Source: Seongchinamella sediminis
GTDB lineage: Bacteria; Pseudomonadota; Gammaproteobacteria; Pseudomonadales; Halieaceae
Direction: 5' to 3'
DNA length: 62,753 nt
Assembly (NCBI RefSeq): GCF_003457605.1
Contig: NZ_QRAN01000009.1
Span: forward strand, 1-62,753
The position numbers and the translations under genes were made by a program. Shown here piece after piece: positions 26,569 to 35,160 of the stretch (position 1 is its first letter; each line of letters begins with the position of its first letter). Under the pieces are notes generated by a model that saw only the letters and a program-made list of their open reading frames with translations, made no database searches and was not told where the DNA came from.

Positions 26569-27873
26569 TTGAATAACAATAGTAACGCACCCGGCGCCGG
26601 GTACGCGCTGTTCGTCCTGCTACTGGCCTATATACTTTCGTTCATTGATCGCAACGTCATGGCGGTGCTGATCGGCCCCATCCGCCAGCAGTTCGATATC
26701 TCTGACTTCCAGTACAGCCTGCTCCACGGCTTCGCTTTTTCCATGTTCTACATCGTCCTCGGGCTGCCCATCGCCAGGCTGGCGGACCGGCACAATCGCA
26801 AATGGATCATCACCGTCGGGGTACTGCTGTGGAGCGTGATGACCTGCCTGTGCGGGCTGGCGAAGAGTTTTACCACCCTGTTTCTCGCCCGCATTGGCGT
26901 CGGTGTCGGCGAGGCCGCCCTGTCACCTCCGGCCTATTCCCTGCTGGCGGATTTTTTCAGTCCGGACAAGCTGCCCCGGGCAATGGCGGTCTATACCCTG
27001 GGAATCACCCTGGGGGGCGGTCTGGCCTACATTGTCGGTGGCGCGGTGTACCAGCACTTCGAGGCCGCCGGCGGCGTCACCCTGCCCCTGCTCGGCCACA
27101 TCCAGTCCTGGCAGATGACGTTTATCGCGGTAGGCTTGCCGGGGGTGATTGTCGTGGCCCTGCTCGGTGCCATGCGCGAACCGGCCCGTGGCGCGACCGC
27201 CGGGATGACCGTGCAAACGCAGCATGCGGACCTTGCCGCCATCGGCAGCCAGCTGCGGCGCCACTGGCGCGCCTATCTCGGACTGATCGGTTCCATGTCG
27301 CTGCTGGCCATCCTGGGCTACGGCACCATGGCCTGGTTTCCGGAATTCATGATGCGCAGTTTCGGCGCGGACCGGGCCACCGTGGGCAGCCAATTCGGCA
27401 CCCTGTTCATCATCGCCGGCAGTCTTGGCACCCTGGCCGGGGGCTGGAGTGTGCAGCCGCTCAGTGAGCGCGGCTACCGGGACGCGCCCCTGCGGGTGGT
27501 GATGATCTGCGCGCTGCTGTGGCTGCTGCCGGCCACAGCCGGCCCCCTGTCGCCCTCGCCGGGGCTGGCGATGCTCGCCGCGGCGCCAATCATTTTCTTT
27601 CTCAACGCCTACTTCGGTGTTGGCATCGCCGGGGTCCAGCTGATCACCCCGCCGCAGATGCGCGCCCAGATCTCGGCGCTGATGCTGTTTTCCACCAACC
27701 TGTTTGGCCTGGCCTTCGGTCCCAGCGCGGTCGCGCTGATCACCGATTTCGTGTTTGCCGACGACCTGGCCCTTCGCTACTCGCTGGCGATACTGCCGCC
27801 GGTGTTGTGCACCCTGGCGGCAGGCCTCGCCTGGCAGGGCCTGAAGGACTACCGGGTGGCGGCCGGCCACTGA
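26569..27873 (+). CDS. MFS transporter
   Basis: A 434-residue inner-membrane protein with twelve predicted helices. Major facilitator signatures are FIDRNVMAVL in helix 1, GLPIARLADRHNRKWI (motif A) after helix 2, and GVGEAALSPPAYSLLADFF in helix 4. These resemble the spinster/hexuronate-type branch. The substrate cannot be told. The start is TTG 26569 after GGAGACAAG; there is no better ATG. The next gene is convergent 28 bases away. Confidence 0.9.
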   Translation: MNNNSNAPGAGYALFVLLLAYILSFIDRNVMAVLIGPIRQQFDISDFQYSLLHGFAFSMFYIVLGLPIARLADRHNRKWIITVGVLLWSVMTCLCGLAKSFTTLFLARIGVGVGEAALSPPAYSLLADFFSPDKLPRAMAVYTLGITLGGGLAYIVGGAVYQHFEAAGGVTLPLLGHIQSWQMTFIAVGLPGVIVVALLGAMREPARGATAGMTVQTQHADLAAIGSQLRRHWRAYLGLIGSMSLLAILGYGTMAWFPEFMMRSFGADRATVGSQFGTLFIIAGSLGTLAGGWSVQPLSERGYRDAPLRVVMICALLWLLPATAGPLSPSPGLAMLAAAPIIFFLNAYFGVGIAGVQLITPPQMRAQISALMLFSTNLFGLAFGPSAVALITDFVFADDLALRYSLAILPPVLCTLAAGLAWQGLKDYRVAAGH

Positions 27874-27901
27874 CCGGGCCGCCGGGCCCAGCGGGCCGGG
27901 G

Positions 27902-30019
27902 TCAGAAGTTCCACTGCACACCCACCGAGGCGGTGAGGGGCTTGTTGGGACGGGCGCCGTCCGGCTGACGGGAGACGATGGCGCGCTCGTCAAACAGGTT
28001 TTCCACCTTCAGGTACACGGTGCCGTCATCGCTCAGCGCGTAGCGGCTGATCAGGTCCACCACCAGCAAGTCCTCGCTTTCATCGAAGGCACTGCCGCCC
28101 TCGCAGCCGATGCTCATGCACATTTCATCGAGGTACTTGACCACCGCGTAGTTGTCCCAGCCGTGGGAGCCAACCAGGCCCAGGCGCAGGCTGAAGATAT
28201 TCTCCGGGATGGACGCCAGGCGATCGCCGTCTTCAAAGCCCTCTTCCGGGTTGTCCTTGCTGATCTCGGCATCGGTGTAGGTGTACATCAGGTCCAGCGG
28301 CATCGTGTAGCTGCCCAGTTCCAGGCTGGTGCCCGCCTGCAGTTCCACCCCCGAGATCACCGCCTCGCCGGTGGTAAAGGAACCGGAGGTGGCGCCATTG
28401 CTGCAGGGATTGGCGTTGGAACAGTTCTCTGACTTGTTGTCGAAATCGCTGTAGAAGCCCACCGCCTCGACAAACCACTGGCCACGGTAGCGGACACCGG
28501 CTTCGTAGTTAGTGCTGGTTTCCGGGTCCTCATACGCCCGGGCGCCGCCCCCCAGGGGCGAAAAGCCCTTGTGCACGCCGGCCAGTACCTGCCAGTTGTC
28601 ATTCAGGTCGTAGGTGAAGGAGGCGCCGGGCAGCCACTCATCGCTGTCGTTGCTGCGGGTGCTGTCCAGTTCGCTGCGCTGCGGGTCGGCGTACTGGCGG
28701 CGGGAGGATTCGACATCTTCGTAGCGCAGGGCCAGGTTCAGGTTCAGGGCATCGCTTACGTCCCAGCTGTCCACCAGCCACAGGGCCGTGGCATCCGCCT
28801 GTTCCAGGCGGTTGTCGCTGCCGGTGGGTTCCTTTATGCCGTCGAAGACCAGTTCGCCATCCACCTGGTTGTAGTATTCAACCGGCTGGAAGCGATCCAT
28901 CTCGTCCTCGTGGACGCGGCCACCCAGGGCCAGCTGGTGTCTGCCAAGGGTCCAGTCGACGTTCAGCTCAATGCCTTTCGATTCGTACTCCCGGTTATTG
29001 TGCTTGTACTGCAGGCCGTCCACATCGACAGTGCCGTCGAGTATGCCCTGGGCAATCGCGTCGCCCTTATTGGCGGCGGACACATAGTTGCCGCCACCGC
29101 TGAGCTTGAACCAGTCGCGGGCGAACTTGTTGTAGTAGCCGGTGGCGCTCAGGCTCAGCTTGTCGCTGAGGTCCAGGCGATACACCAGGCTGTAACCCTC
29201 GTGGTCATTGTCCATCTCGTCCAGTTCCGACAAGCCGTAACGCCGGTCGGCATCGCGATCGAAATCGGCATCAGTCAGCCCCAGGTAGGTCTCGTCCGAT
29301 ACTTCCTCGGAGTACTGGGCCTTGAACAGCAGGCTCTGGCGCTCGGTTTCCCAGGCCAGCTTCACCAGGTAGTCGCTGATATCGTAGCCGGTGTCGCCGC
29401 CGGAACGGTCGATGTCCTTGAAGCCATCGCTGCGGCGCTGGGCGGTTTCCACCAGGAAGCCGACGTTGCCACTGCGCGCCCCGTAGTTGGCCAGCAGGTC
29501 CGCTTCACCGTGCTGGCCGTAGGCAAATTGCAGGCTGCCGGCGGATTCACGGGGAATGGGGGTAGAGATCATATTGACCACCCCGCCGGTGGTCTGCGGG
29601 CCATAGCGCAACAGCGGCGCCCCCTTGAGCACTTCCACGCTGTGCATGCGGCTCATGGTGGGAAAATAGTAGGCGGCGGGGTTGGAATAAGGTGCCGGCG
29701 CTATCATCACCCCGTCTTCCATCAAAGTGATCTTCGATGAACGCTCGGCGGTGGCACCGCGAATACCGATATTCGGCCGCAGGCCATAGCCATCCTCTTC
29801 CTGAATATAGGTGCCGGGAACCGTTTTCAGCAGCTGGTTGATATCCCGGGCCGCCTCGATGTCGATTTGCTCGATGCCGATCACCGACCCGGTGCCGGCC
29901 AGCTCCCTGGCCGCATCCCTGGAGCCGATGATGGTTACTTCTTCCAGTTCACCATCGAGTCCGTGGGCGGTGTTGGCCACGGCAGCCGCAATCGCGACGG
30001 CAAGCACTTGCTTCTTCAT
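27902..30019 (-). CDS. TonB-dependent outer-membrane receptor (FecA-like)
   Basis: A 705-residue receptor with signal peptide (VLAVAIAAAVANTAHG), a TonB box-like EEVTIIGS, a plug domain (QLLKTVPGTYIQEEDGYGLRPNIGIRG, VEVLKGAPLLRYGPQTTGGVVNMIS) and a beta barrel. It ends in the usual aromatic residue (VQWNF). The plug wording is close to FecA-type ferric siderophore or citrate receptors. A Fur-box match upstream (30096-30110) supports iron control. It has no neighbouring FecIR pair and no ABC genes, so the ligand is unknown. Confidence 0.92.
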   Translation of the reverse strand: MKKQVLAVAIAAAVANTAHGLDGELEEVTIIGSRDAARELAGTGSVIGIEQIDIEAARDINQLLKTVPGTYIQEEDGYGLRPNIGIRGATAERSSKITLMEDGVMIAPAPYSNPAAYYFPTMSRMHSVEVLKGAPLLRYGPQTTGGVVNMISTPIPRESAGSLQFAYGQHGEADLLANYGARSGNVGFLVETAQRRSDGFKDIDRSGGDTGYDISDYLVKLAWETERQSLLFKAQYSEEVSDETYLGLTDADFDRDADRRYGLSELDEMDNDHEGYSLVYRLDLSDKLSLSATGYYNKFARDWFKLSGGGNYVSAANKGDAIAQGILDGTVDVDGLQYKHNNREYESKGIELNVDWTLGRHQLALGGRVHEDEMDRFQPVEYYNQVDGELVFDGIKEPTGSDNRLEQADATALWLVDSWDVSDALNLNLALRYEDVESSRRQYADPQRSELDSTRSNDSDEWLPGASFTYDLNDNWQVLAGVHKGFSPLGGGARAYEDPETSTNYEAGVRYRGQWFVEAVGFYSDFDNKSENCSNANPCSNGATSGSFTTGEAVISGVELQAGTSLELGSYTMPLDLMYTYTDAEISKDNPEEGFEDGDRLASIPENIFSLRLGLVGSHGWDNYAVVKYLDEMCMSIGCEGGSAFDESEDLLVVDLISRYALSDDGTVYLKVENLFDERAIVSRQPDGARPNKPLTASVGVQWNF

Positions 30020-30095
30020 TTGGAATGTTTCCCCTATTCGCCTGGTGTCAGAGACCTGGAATGATAATAGGAAACATTCCTAGTTACAATACAAA

Positions 30096-30110
30096 TGCTA
30101 ATTATTCTCA
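30096..30110 (-). promoter_or_regulatory. Fur-box-like operator of the TonB receptor
   Basis: On the minus strand, TGAGAATAATTAGCA matches the 7-1-7 Fur consensus TGATAATGATTATCA at 12 of 15 positions. It lies 77 bases before the receptor start codon. A second partial half-site, TGATAATAG, lies nearer at about 30060-30068. This fits iron-dependent repression. Confidence 0.7.
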
Positions 30111-30191
30111 TTACTGTTACTGGCGAAAGCCTGTAGCGGCAGCACCCTGCCCCCGACCGGGGCTGCCGCTCACGTCGAGACGGAAGCGGGC

Positions 30192-31376
30192 CTAGCGATT
30201 GCGTCCCAGGGTCTCGTGGGCATCCACCCACTCATTCTTGCCGGTCTCCTTGTCGCGGCGGGTGGCCGCGCCCAGGGAGAGCTCGCCGGCGACCACGGTA
30301 GCCGCGGCGATTTCCAGCAGCTTGTGGGCCTTGCCTTTGCCGTAGCAGCCCATCAGTTCCAGGCATTCACGCTGGGTAGCCAGGCCCGTGCCGCCGCCAT
30401 AGGTGGCCATCACCAGGGCCGGCAGGGTGATCGAGAAGTACAGGTCACCCCGGCGGTCCACGTAGGTGTACACCGTGCTCTGGGCGGCCTCGCCGACACA
30501 GGCCGCATCCTGCCCGGTGGCGATATACAGTGCCGCCAGCCCGTTCACCGGGTGCGCCGCATTGCTGGAAGAGCCGGCGATGTAGGAACTCATCAGGCTG
30601 ATGGCCTGGCCGTAGGCCATCTGCTCCGGAGTGATTCGCAGGACGCTCTGCAGCACGCCCCTGGGGATGGTCAGCTCGGCAGTTACCCGGCGCCCCCGGG
30701 TACCGAGTGAATTGACCGCGGAGGGCTTTTTCTCGGTGTCGAAGTTGCTGGACAGCATATAGTGCCGCAACTGGGGATAGTGCTTGCTGATCCACTCGCA
30801 GGCGACATAGGTGGCGCGCCCGGTCATATTCTGCCCCGCCGCATCCCCGGTACTGTAATTGAAGCGGGTGTTGACCCAGTTGTGGTACACGTAGCTTTCG
30901 ATCTCCAGCAGTTTGCCCACCGAGGTGGTGGCTTCCGCCTGCGCCTTGACCTCGGCAAAGTGCTCCCGCAGCCAGAGGGAGAAGTCCCGCGCCTCCCGGC
31001 CATTGCGAAACACAAAGGCCGGCGCCCGCTGCATGGCCTCGCCGCACACGGTGGTGGTGACGCCGCCACTCTCGCGTATGACCCGCATGCCGCGGTTATA
31101 ACTGGCGATGAGGGTGCCCTCGATAGTCGCCAGGGGCACATAGAACTCCCCCTGGGCGTGCTCGCCGTTGACCAGCAGGGGCCCCGCCACCCCGATAGGC
31201 ACCTGGGCTACCCCGAACAGGTGCTCACAGTTGCCGTCCATGCTCTGGGGATCAAAGCTGAAGCGGCGGGTATGATCCAGGGAGGCGCCGGTTTTCTGCG
31301 CCAGGAACTGCTGGCGCTCGGCGATGATGTCGGCCGTGAAATCATTGTCATTACTGCGGGGAATCTTGCTACTCAT
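30192..31376 (-). CDS. Hydroxymethylglutaryl-CoA reductase
   Basis: A 394-residue HMG-CoA reductase. Visible active-site pieces are VPIGVAGPLLVNG, ATIEGTLIASYNRGMR (catalytic Glu), STGDAAGQNMTGRA (Asp and NADP-binding loop), DTEKKPSAVNSLGTRGR (catalytic Lys), SSSNAAHPVNGLAALYIATGQD and YGGGTGLATQ. The DAxGxNM wording is that of class I (biosynthetic, NADPH) enzymes. It would make mevalonate, unusual in Gammaproteobacteria, and no other mevalonate-pathway gene is nearby. Start 31376 is chosen with AGGA 10 bases upstream; in-frame codons further upstream exist. Confidence 0.93.
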   Translation of the reverse strand: MSSKIPRSNDNDFTADIIAERQQFLAQKTGASLDHTRRFSFDPQSMDGNCEHLFGVAQVPIGVAGPLLVNGEHAQGEFYVPLATIEGTLIASYNRGMRVIRESGGVTTTVCGEAMQRAPAFVFRNGREARDFSLWLREHFAEVKAQAEATTSVGKLLEIESYVYHNWVNTRFNYSTGDAAGQNMTGRATYVACEWISKHYPQLRHYMLSSNFDTEKKPSAVNSLGTRGRRVTAELTIPRGVLQSVLRITPEQMAYGQAISLMSSYIAGSSSNAAHPVNGLAALYIATGQDAACVGEAAQSTVYTYVDRRGDLYFSITLPALVMATYGGGTGLATQRECLELMGCYGKGKAHKLLEIAAATVVAGELSLGAATRRDKETGKNEWVDAHETLGRNR

Positions 31377-31589
31377 GTCATTATTGTCCTGTTCAGCCTC
31401 AAGCATTCGGCCTGACACTTTAACATCCGGCTATCCGAGAGCGGCAAGCCCGGCGTAATGGGGCGCCGGGCGCGCTTCGTTACGGGCAGGGCACTGTTTT
31501 CTGGTCATTTTTCCTGCCGCCTTGACGAGTGAGGGTCTTAGCGGCTACGGTTGCCCCGTAACATTCTGACAATAAAAGGCAGGGACGCA

Positions 31590-32219
31590 ATGAAAAAACT
31601 CTTAGCAGTGGCCACCACTGGCCTCGGATTTACCTCCAACGCTTTCGCCGGAGTGGTCGGCTTTTCAACCATCCAGATCAACTGGAGCGCTGGGGCCGCC
31701 GCGAGTGCCCAGCCCGTTCCGACCCTGGGCACTTATGGCGCCATCATGCTGGCGATACTGCTGGCGCTAGCCGCATACCGGCTGTCACGCAAGGGCGGTG
31801 CCCTGGTTCGTGCCGCCGCACCGCTGGCAACCCTGGGCCTCGCCGCCGGCTTGCTGTTCAGCACCGACAACCCGATAGCGGGAATAGCGATGGTACCGGC
31901 CATTGAGGGCAACAGCAGCGAGGGCTCGCAGAGCTACACGGCAAACGAGTTCGACCCGCCCCCCTGCTTTATCAACAATAGCGGCCAGCCGGTGACCGTT
32001 ACCTATACCTTTGTGGATGGTGCAGGACCGGGCGGCGAACCTATCACGGCCGAGACCTGCACCTTCGACTATTACTGCCAGGATGGTGAAGGCGAGGGCG
32101 AGCCCAACGTAGCGCTGGACGGCGCCAGCGTGCCGAGTGATGGCCAGCCCTACGCCACCGCCTATTGCAGCGAAATATTCGGCGAGGGCCCCGGAGGAGA
32201 AGGGAACCAGCCCGGCTGA
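31590..32219 (+). CDS. Midcut-by-XrtH-type exported protein
   Basis: A 209-residue exported protein. After a signal peptide (LLAVATTGLGFTSNAFA) an IPTL-like sorting signal lies in the middle rather than at the end: VPTLGTYG at about residues 43-50, a hydrophobic helix to about 63 and a basic stop (YRLSRK). A second hydrophobic segment follows (about 75-92), then a Cys-containing acidic domain with repeated GEG stretches. This is the layout of proteins named midcut-by-XrtH, which exosortase H is proposed to cut. No exosortase gene is in the window. Confidence 0.75.
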   Translation: MKKLLAVATTGLGFTSNAFAGVVGFSTIQINWSAGAAASAQPVPTLGTYGAIMLAILLALAAYRLSRKGGALVRAAAPLATLGLAAGLLFSTDNPIAGIAMVPAIEGNSSEGSQSYTANEFDPPPCFINNSGQPVTVTYTFVDGAGPGGEPITAETCTFDYYCQDGEGEGEPNVALDGASVPSDGQPYATAYCSEIFGEGPGGEGNQPG

Positions 32220-32237
32220 TTGAACCCTATTTGCCCC

Positions 32238-32270
32238 GCCCCGCCGCTACCCTGCGGGGCGCATCCCTTT
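32238..32270 (+). terminator. Candidate Rho-independent terminator
   Basis: GCCCCGC (32238-32244) and GCGGGGC (32254-32260) form a perfect 7-bp GC stem with a 9-base loop, followed by GCATCCCTTTT. It lies 19 bases after the stop of the midcut protein gene and before the hydroxylase gene. Confidence 0.55.
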
Positions 32271-32289
32271 TACCCACACTCACGGCACC

Positions 32290-33105
32290 ATGATTGAAGC
32301 CGCCCCCACCCCCCTCATTGATACCACCCTGGTGACCCTGGCCGCGCTCACGCTTGGCATGGTGCTGGAGATGTTCCGTCCGCTGCGCACCAGCGTGGTC
32401 GATCTGCGCCGCTGGCTGAATAACGGAGGCCTTGCCCTGTTGACCTACCTGAGCAACCATCTGCTGGGCACCTTGATCGCCGGCGCCCTGGTCTACCGGG
32501 TCGGCCCCATTTCCAGCCTGGGCCTCTCGGCCCAGCCCCTGTGGTTGCAGCTGGCGGTAACCTTTATCCTGTTTGAACTCGCTCGCTACGCGATCCACGT
32601 TGCCATGCACAAGGTGCCCCTGCTGTGGCGGATTCACGCGGTGCATCACGCCGACAATGAGATGGATATTTCCACCGCCTTCAGGCACCACCCCATCGAG
32701 GGGGCATTGAGCGCACTACCGCTGGCCGGCCTGGTGTTGCTGCTCTCCGCCGCGCCCGCTGCCCTGCTCGCCTATCGCGCCTGTGACCTGGTGATGGCGG
32801 TATTGACCCACACCAACGTCGCCGTACCCAGGCGCCTGGAGGGGCTGCTGCGTTTTCTGCTGGTGACACCGGCCTTCCACCGCACCCACCACATGGCCGA
32901 GCAGCGCTTCACCGACTCCAACTACGGTTTATCCGTGCCCTGGTTCGACTATCTGTTTGGCACCTACCAGCAGACCACCGAGGCGCAGCAGCAACAGGCC
33001 GCCATCGGCCTGGATACCCACACCGCGAATGAGCAGCGCCTGGACGGTATGCTCATCGCCCCTTTCGTCACGCGCCGGGCGACTGAATCCACAAGCGATT
33101 CCTGA
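32290..33105 (+). CDS. Sterol desaturase/fatty acid hydroxylase family membrane protein
   Basis: A 271-residue membrane di-iron enzyme with four or more hydrophobic helices and the histidine boxes expected: HVAMHK (HxxxH), HAVHHAD (HxxHH) and HRTHH (HxxHH), plus FRHHP. The family oxidises lipid C-H bonds in sterol, carotenoid or fatty acid substrates. Which substrate is used here is unknown. It follows the midcut protein gene in the same direction after a likely terminator. Confidence 0.88.
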   Translation: MIEAAPTPLIDTTLVTLAALTLGMVLEMFRPLRTSVVDLRRWLNNGGLALLTYLSNHLLGTLIAGALVYRVGPISSLGLSAQPLWLQLAVTFILFELARYAIHVAMHKVPLLWRIHAVHHADNEMDISTAFRHHPIEGALSALPLAGLVLLLSAAPAALLAYRACDLVMAVLTHTNVAVPRRLEGLLRFLLVTPAFHRTHHMAEQRFTDSNYGLSVPWFDYLFGTYQQTTEAQQQQAAIGLDTHTANEQRLDGMLIAPFVTRRATESTSDS

Positions 33106-33168
33106 CGCCGGGCGGCAAGCGCATGGCAGCTCGCCCCCGACGCTACTATCGCCGGGATAATGTGCCTG

Positions 33169-33927
33169 TCAGCGGTTGCTTTTTTTCACCTGGCCCAGGC
33201 GCTCCGCCATCACCGATACATCCTGCGCTGCATTGAAGGGACGGGAGCGTTCATCCTCGATCGCCAGCCCCTGCGCCAGCGTTGTCTGCCAGCCATCGTT
33301 GACCAGCTTCCTGATGCCGGACACCGCGGCCGTTTGGTTGCCGGCAATCTGCCGGGCTGTAGCCAGGGTTTCCTGGAGCAGGGTTTCGGCGCTGCACACC
33401 TTGTTCACCAGTCCCCAGTCCAGCGCTGTCTGCGCGTCGATCAGGGCGCCGGCCAGGCTCATCTCCCGCGCCCGGTTGATGCCGACAATCCGCGACAGTT
33501 TCTGCGACATGCCCCAGGTGGGCATTAGCCCGACCCTGGCGTGGGTATCGCCAAAGCGGGCATTGTCGGCGGCATACAAAAAGTCACAGTGGAGCGCGAG
33601 TTCCAGCCCGCCGGTGACCGCCACCCCGTTGATGGCTCCGACCAGTGGTTTACTGCAGGCGCTGAACACCGCCTGCAATTCATCATCGTCCGCCAGCACA
33701 TCGTCGCCCGCGCTCAGTTCCTTGAGATCCACCCCGGCGCAAAATGCCTTTCCGGCCCCGGTCATGACAATGGCTCTGACCGTGTCGTCAGCCTCCGCCT
33801 GCCTCATTGCGGCCACCAGGCCGTCCACCAGTGCCCTGGAAATGGCATTGTAGCTCTGGGGGCGGTTGAGGGTGATCAGCATGACCCCCTCGGAGAGTTC
33901 AGTTAAAACGGCTTGTTGCGCGGACAT
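33169..33927 (-). CDS. Enoyl-CoA hydratase/isomerase family protein (crotonase)
   Basis: A 252-residue crotonase-fold protein with AFCAGVDLKEL (CoA and oxyanion loop), INGVAVTGGLELALHCDFLYAA (first oxyanion glycine and Glu) and ARFGDTHARVGLMPTWGMSQKL. In classical hydratases the last block reads PE instead of TH, and that Glu is the second acid; it is absent here. The reaction may therefore be an isomerase, hydrolase or hydratase of another type. The 79-base gap upstream separates it from the dehydrogenase gene. Confidence 0.88.
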   Translation of the reverse strand: MSAQQAVLTELSEGVMLITLNRPQSYNAISRALVDGLVAAMRQAEADDTVRAIVMTGAGKAFCAGVDLKELSAGDDVLADDDELQAVFSACSKPLVGAINGVAVTGGLELALHCDFLYAADNARFGDTHARVGLMPTWGMSQKLSRIVGINRAREMSLAGALIDAQTALDWGLVNKVCSAETLLQETLATARQIAGNQTAAVSGIRKLVNDGWQTTLAQGLAIEDERSRPFNAAQDVSVMAERLGQVKKSNR

Positions 33928-34006
33928 GCGGACTCTTCCCTCTGGTGGATCGGCGGAGCAGAGGCCCGCCGGCGGCAGGACCCTCTTTGCGGCTGACAGT
34001 CAGCCA

Positions 34007-35113
34007 CTAGGCGTGGGGCGTCACGAGATACTTCTCACCGGTCTTCATTGCCCGGTATTCAAGCACGGCTTCCCGCGTGAGCATCTCCTCCAGCGTCACC
34101 CGGCGCTTGTAGGCACTGGCGAAGGTGCTGGTCAGCCCCGCCAGCACGCGCTGGCGCATGCGCACCACGGTTTCCATGCCCGCCGCCTGCAGGAAGGGGG
34201 TCAGCAGCCAGCCGGAGAGGGTCCAGCCGAAGCCATAGGCCGGGGTCAGGATGGTCGGGCTGACATCGAGACGGCCGTAAATGTACATCTTTTTCGGCTG
34301 GTCAGAGCCATAGCGGGAATACTCGCTCATCTTGCTCACCGCCACCTGCTCCATGGCCCGGAAACAGGTGTCGGCCATCTGCCCGCCGCCAATGGGATCA
34401 AAGCCCAGGTAGGCGCCGGTGTCGGCAATGGCGCTGCGCAACTGGTCGAGGAAATCATCCTCGGCAGAGTTGACCACGTACTGGGCGCCCAGGCCGCGCA
34501 GCAGTTCCACATGCTCGGCCTTGCGCACGATATTCACCAGCGGGATATCGTCTTCCTGGCAAATCCTGATCAGCATCTGCCCGAGATTGGACGCGGCGGC
34601 GGTGTGGATGATTGCTCCCTGCCCTTCCATTTTCGCGGTTTCAACGAAGCCCAGGGCCGTCATCGGGTTGACGAAAGCCGAGGCACCCTGCTCTGCACTG
34701 AGCTCACCCAGCGGCAAACACATAGTGGCATCGGCCAGACAGTACTGCGCATAGGCCGTGCCCGGCACACAGGCAACCCGCTGGCCGACCAGCGCCTGTG
34801 CCGCTTCGCCCTCGCCCGCCGCGACCACGGTGCCAGCACCCTCGTTGCCCACGGGCAAGCGCAGGCCGTGACGACCTTGCTGCGCCCTGTTGAAAGGTTC
34901 CGGCATGTCAGCGACAAATTTACCGGCTGAGTACTCGGCGTTTTCCAGGTCGGCCCCGTTGGTCAGCAGGGCGAGATCAGAAGGATTGATCGGGGCCGCT
35001 TCCATTCTCACCAGCACCTGGTTGCCAGTAGGGTCTGCAAAGCTGGTTTCCACCAGTTCCACGGTCAGTTTGCCGTCGGCGAGTGTGCTGAATAACTGTT
35101 TTCCACTGGTCAT
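34007..35113 (-). CDS. Medium-chain (MDR) dehydrogenase/quinone oxidoreductase-like protein
   Basis: A 368-residue MDR-superfamily protein. The N-terminal GroES-like half has APINPSDLALL and LPVGNEGAGTVVAAGEG. The nucleotide-binding half has GAIIHTAAASNLGQMLIRICQE (Rossmann glycine region modified to AAASNLG) and YLGFDPIGGGQMADTCFRAM. The catalytic zinc ligands of alcohol dehydrogenases are not evident, so it is probably an NADPH-using enoyl or quinone reductase. It precedes the crotonase gene on the same strand, suggesting acyl-CoA chemistry (inferred). Confidence 0.85.
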   Translation of the reverse strand: MTSGKQLFSTLADGKLTVELVETSFADPTGNQVLVRMEAAPINPSDLALLTNGADLENAEYSAGKFVADMPEPFNRAQQGRHGLRLPVGNEGAGTVVAAGEGEAAQALVGQRVACVPGTAYAQYCLADATMCLPLGELSAEQGASAFVNPMTALGFVETAKMEGQGAIIHTAAASNLGQMLIRICQEDDIPLVNIVRKAEHVELLRGLGAQYVVNSAEDDFLDQLRSAIADTGAYLGFDPIGGGQMADTCFRAMEQVAVSKMSEYSRYGSDQPKKMYIYGRLDVSPTILTPAYGFGWTLSGWLLTPFLQAAGMETVVRMRQRVLAGLTSTFASAYKRRVTLEEMLTREAVLEYRAMKTGEKYLVTPHA

Positions 35114-35160
35114 AATTGGTCTCCTCTCGATAGTTATCGGCTAGTTGGTCTGCAGCGTCA

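Noticed and set aside
27874-27901. Bidirectional terminator between the MFS and TonB receptor genes
   Set aside because: A GGCCC/GGGCC stem exists but has only five pairs and no T tract on either side.
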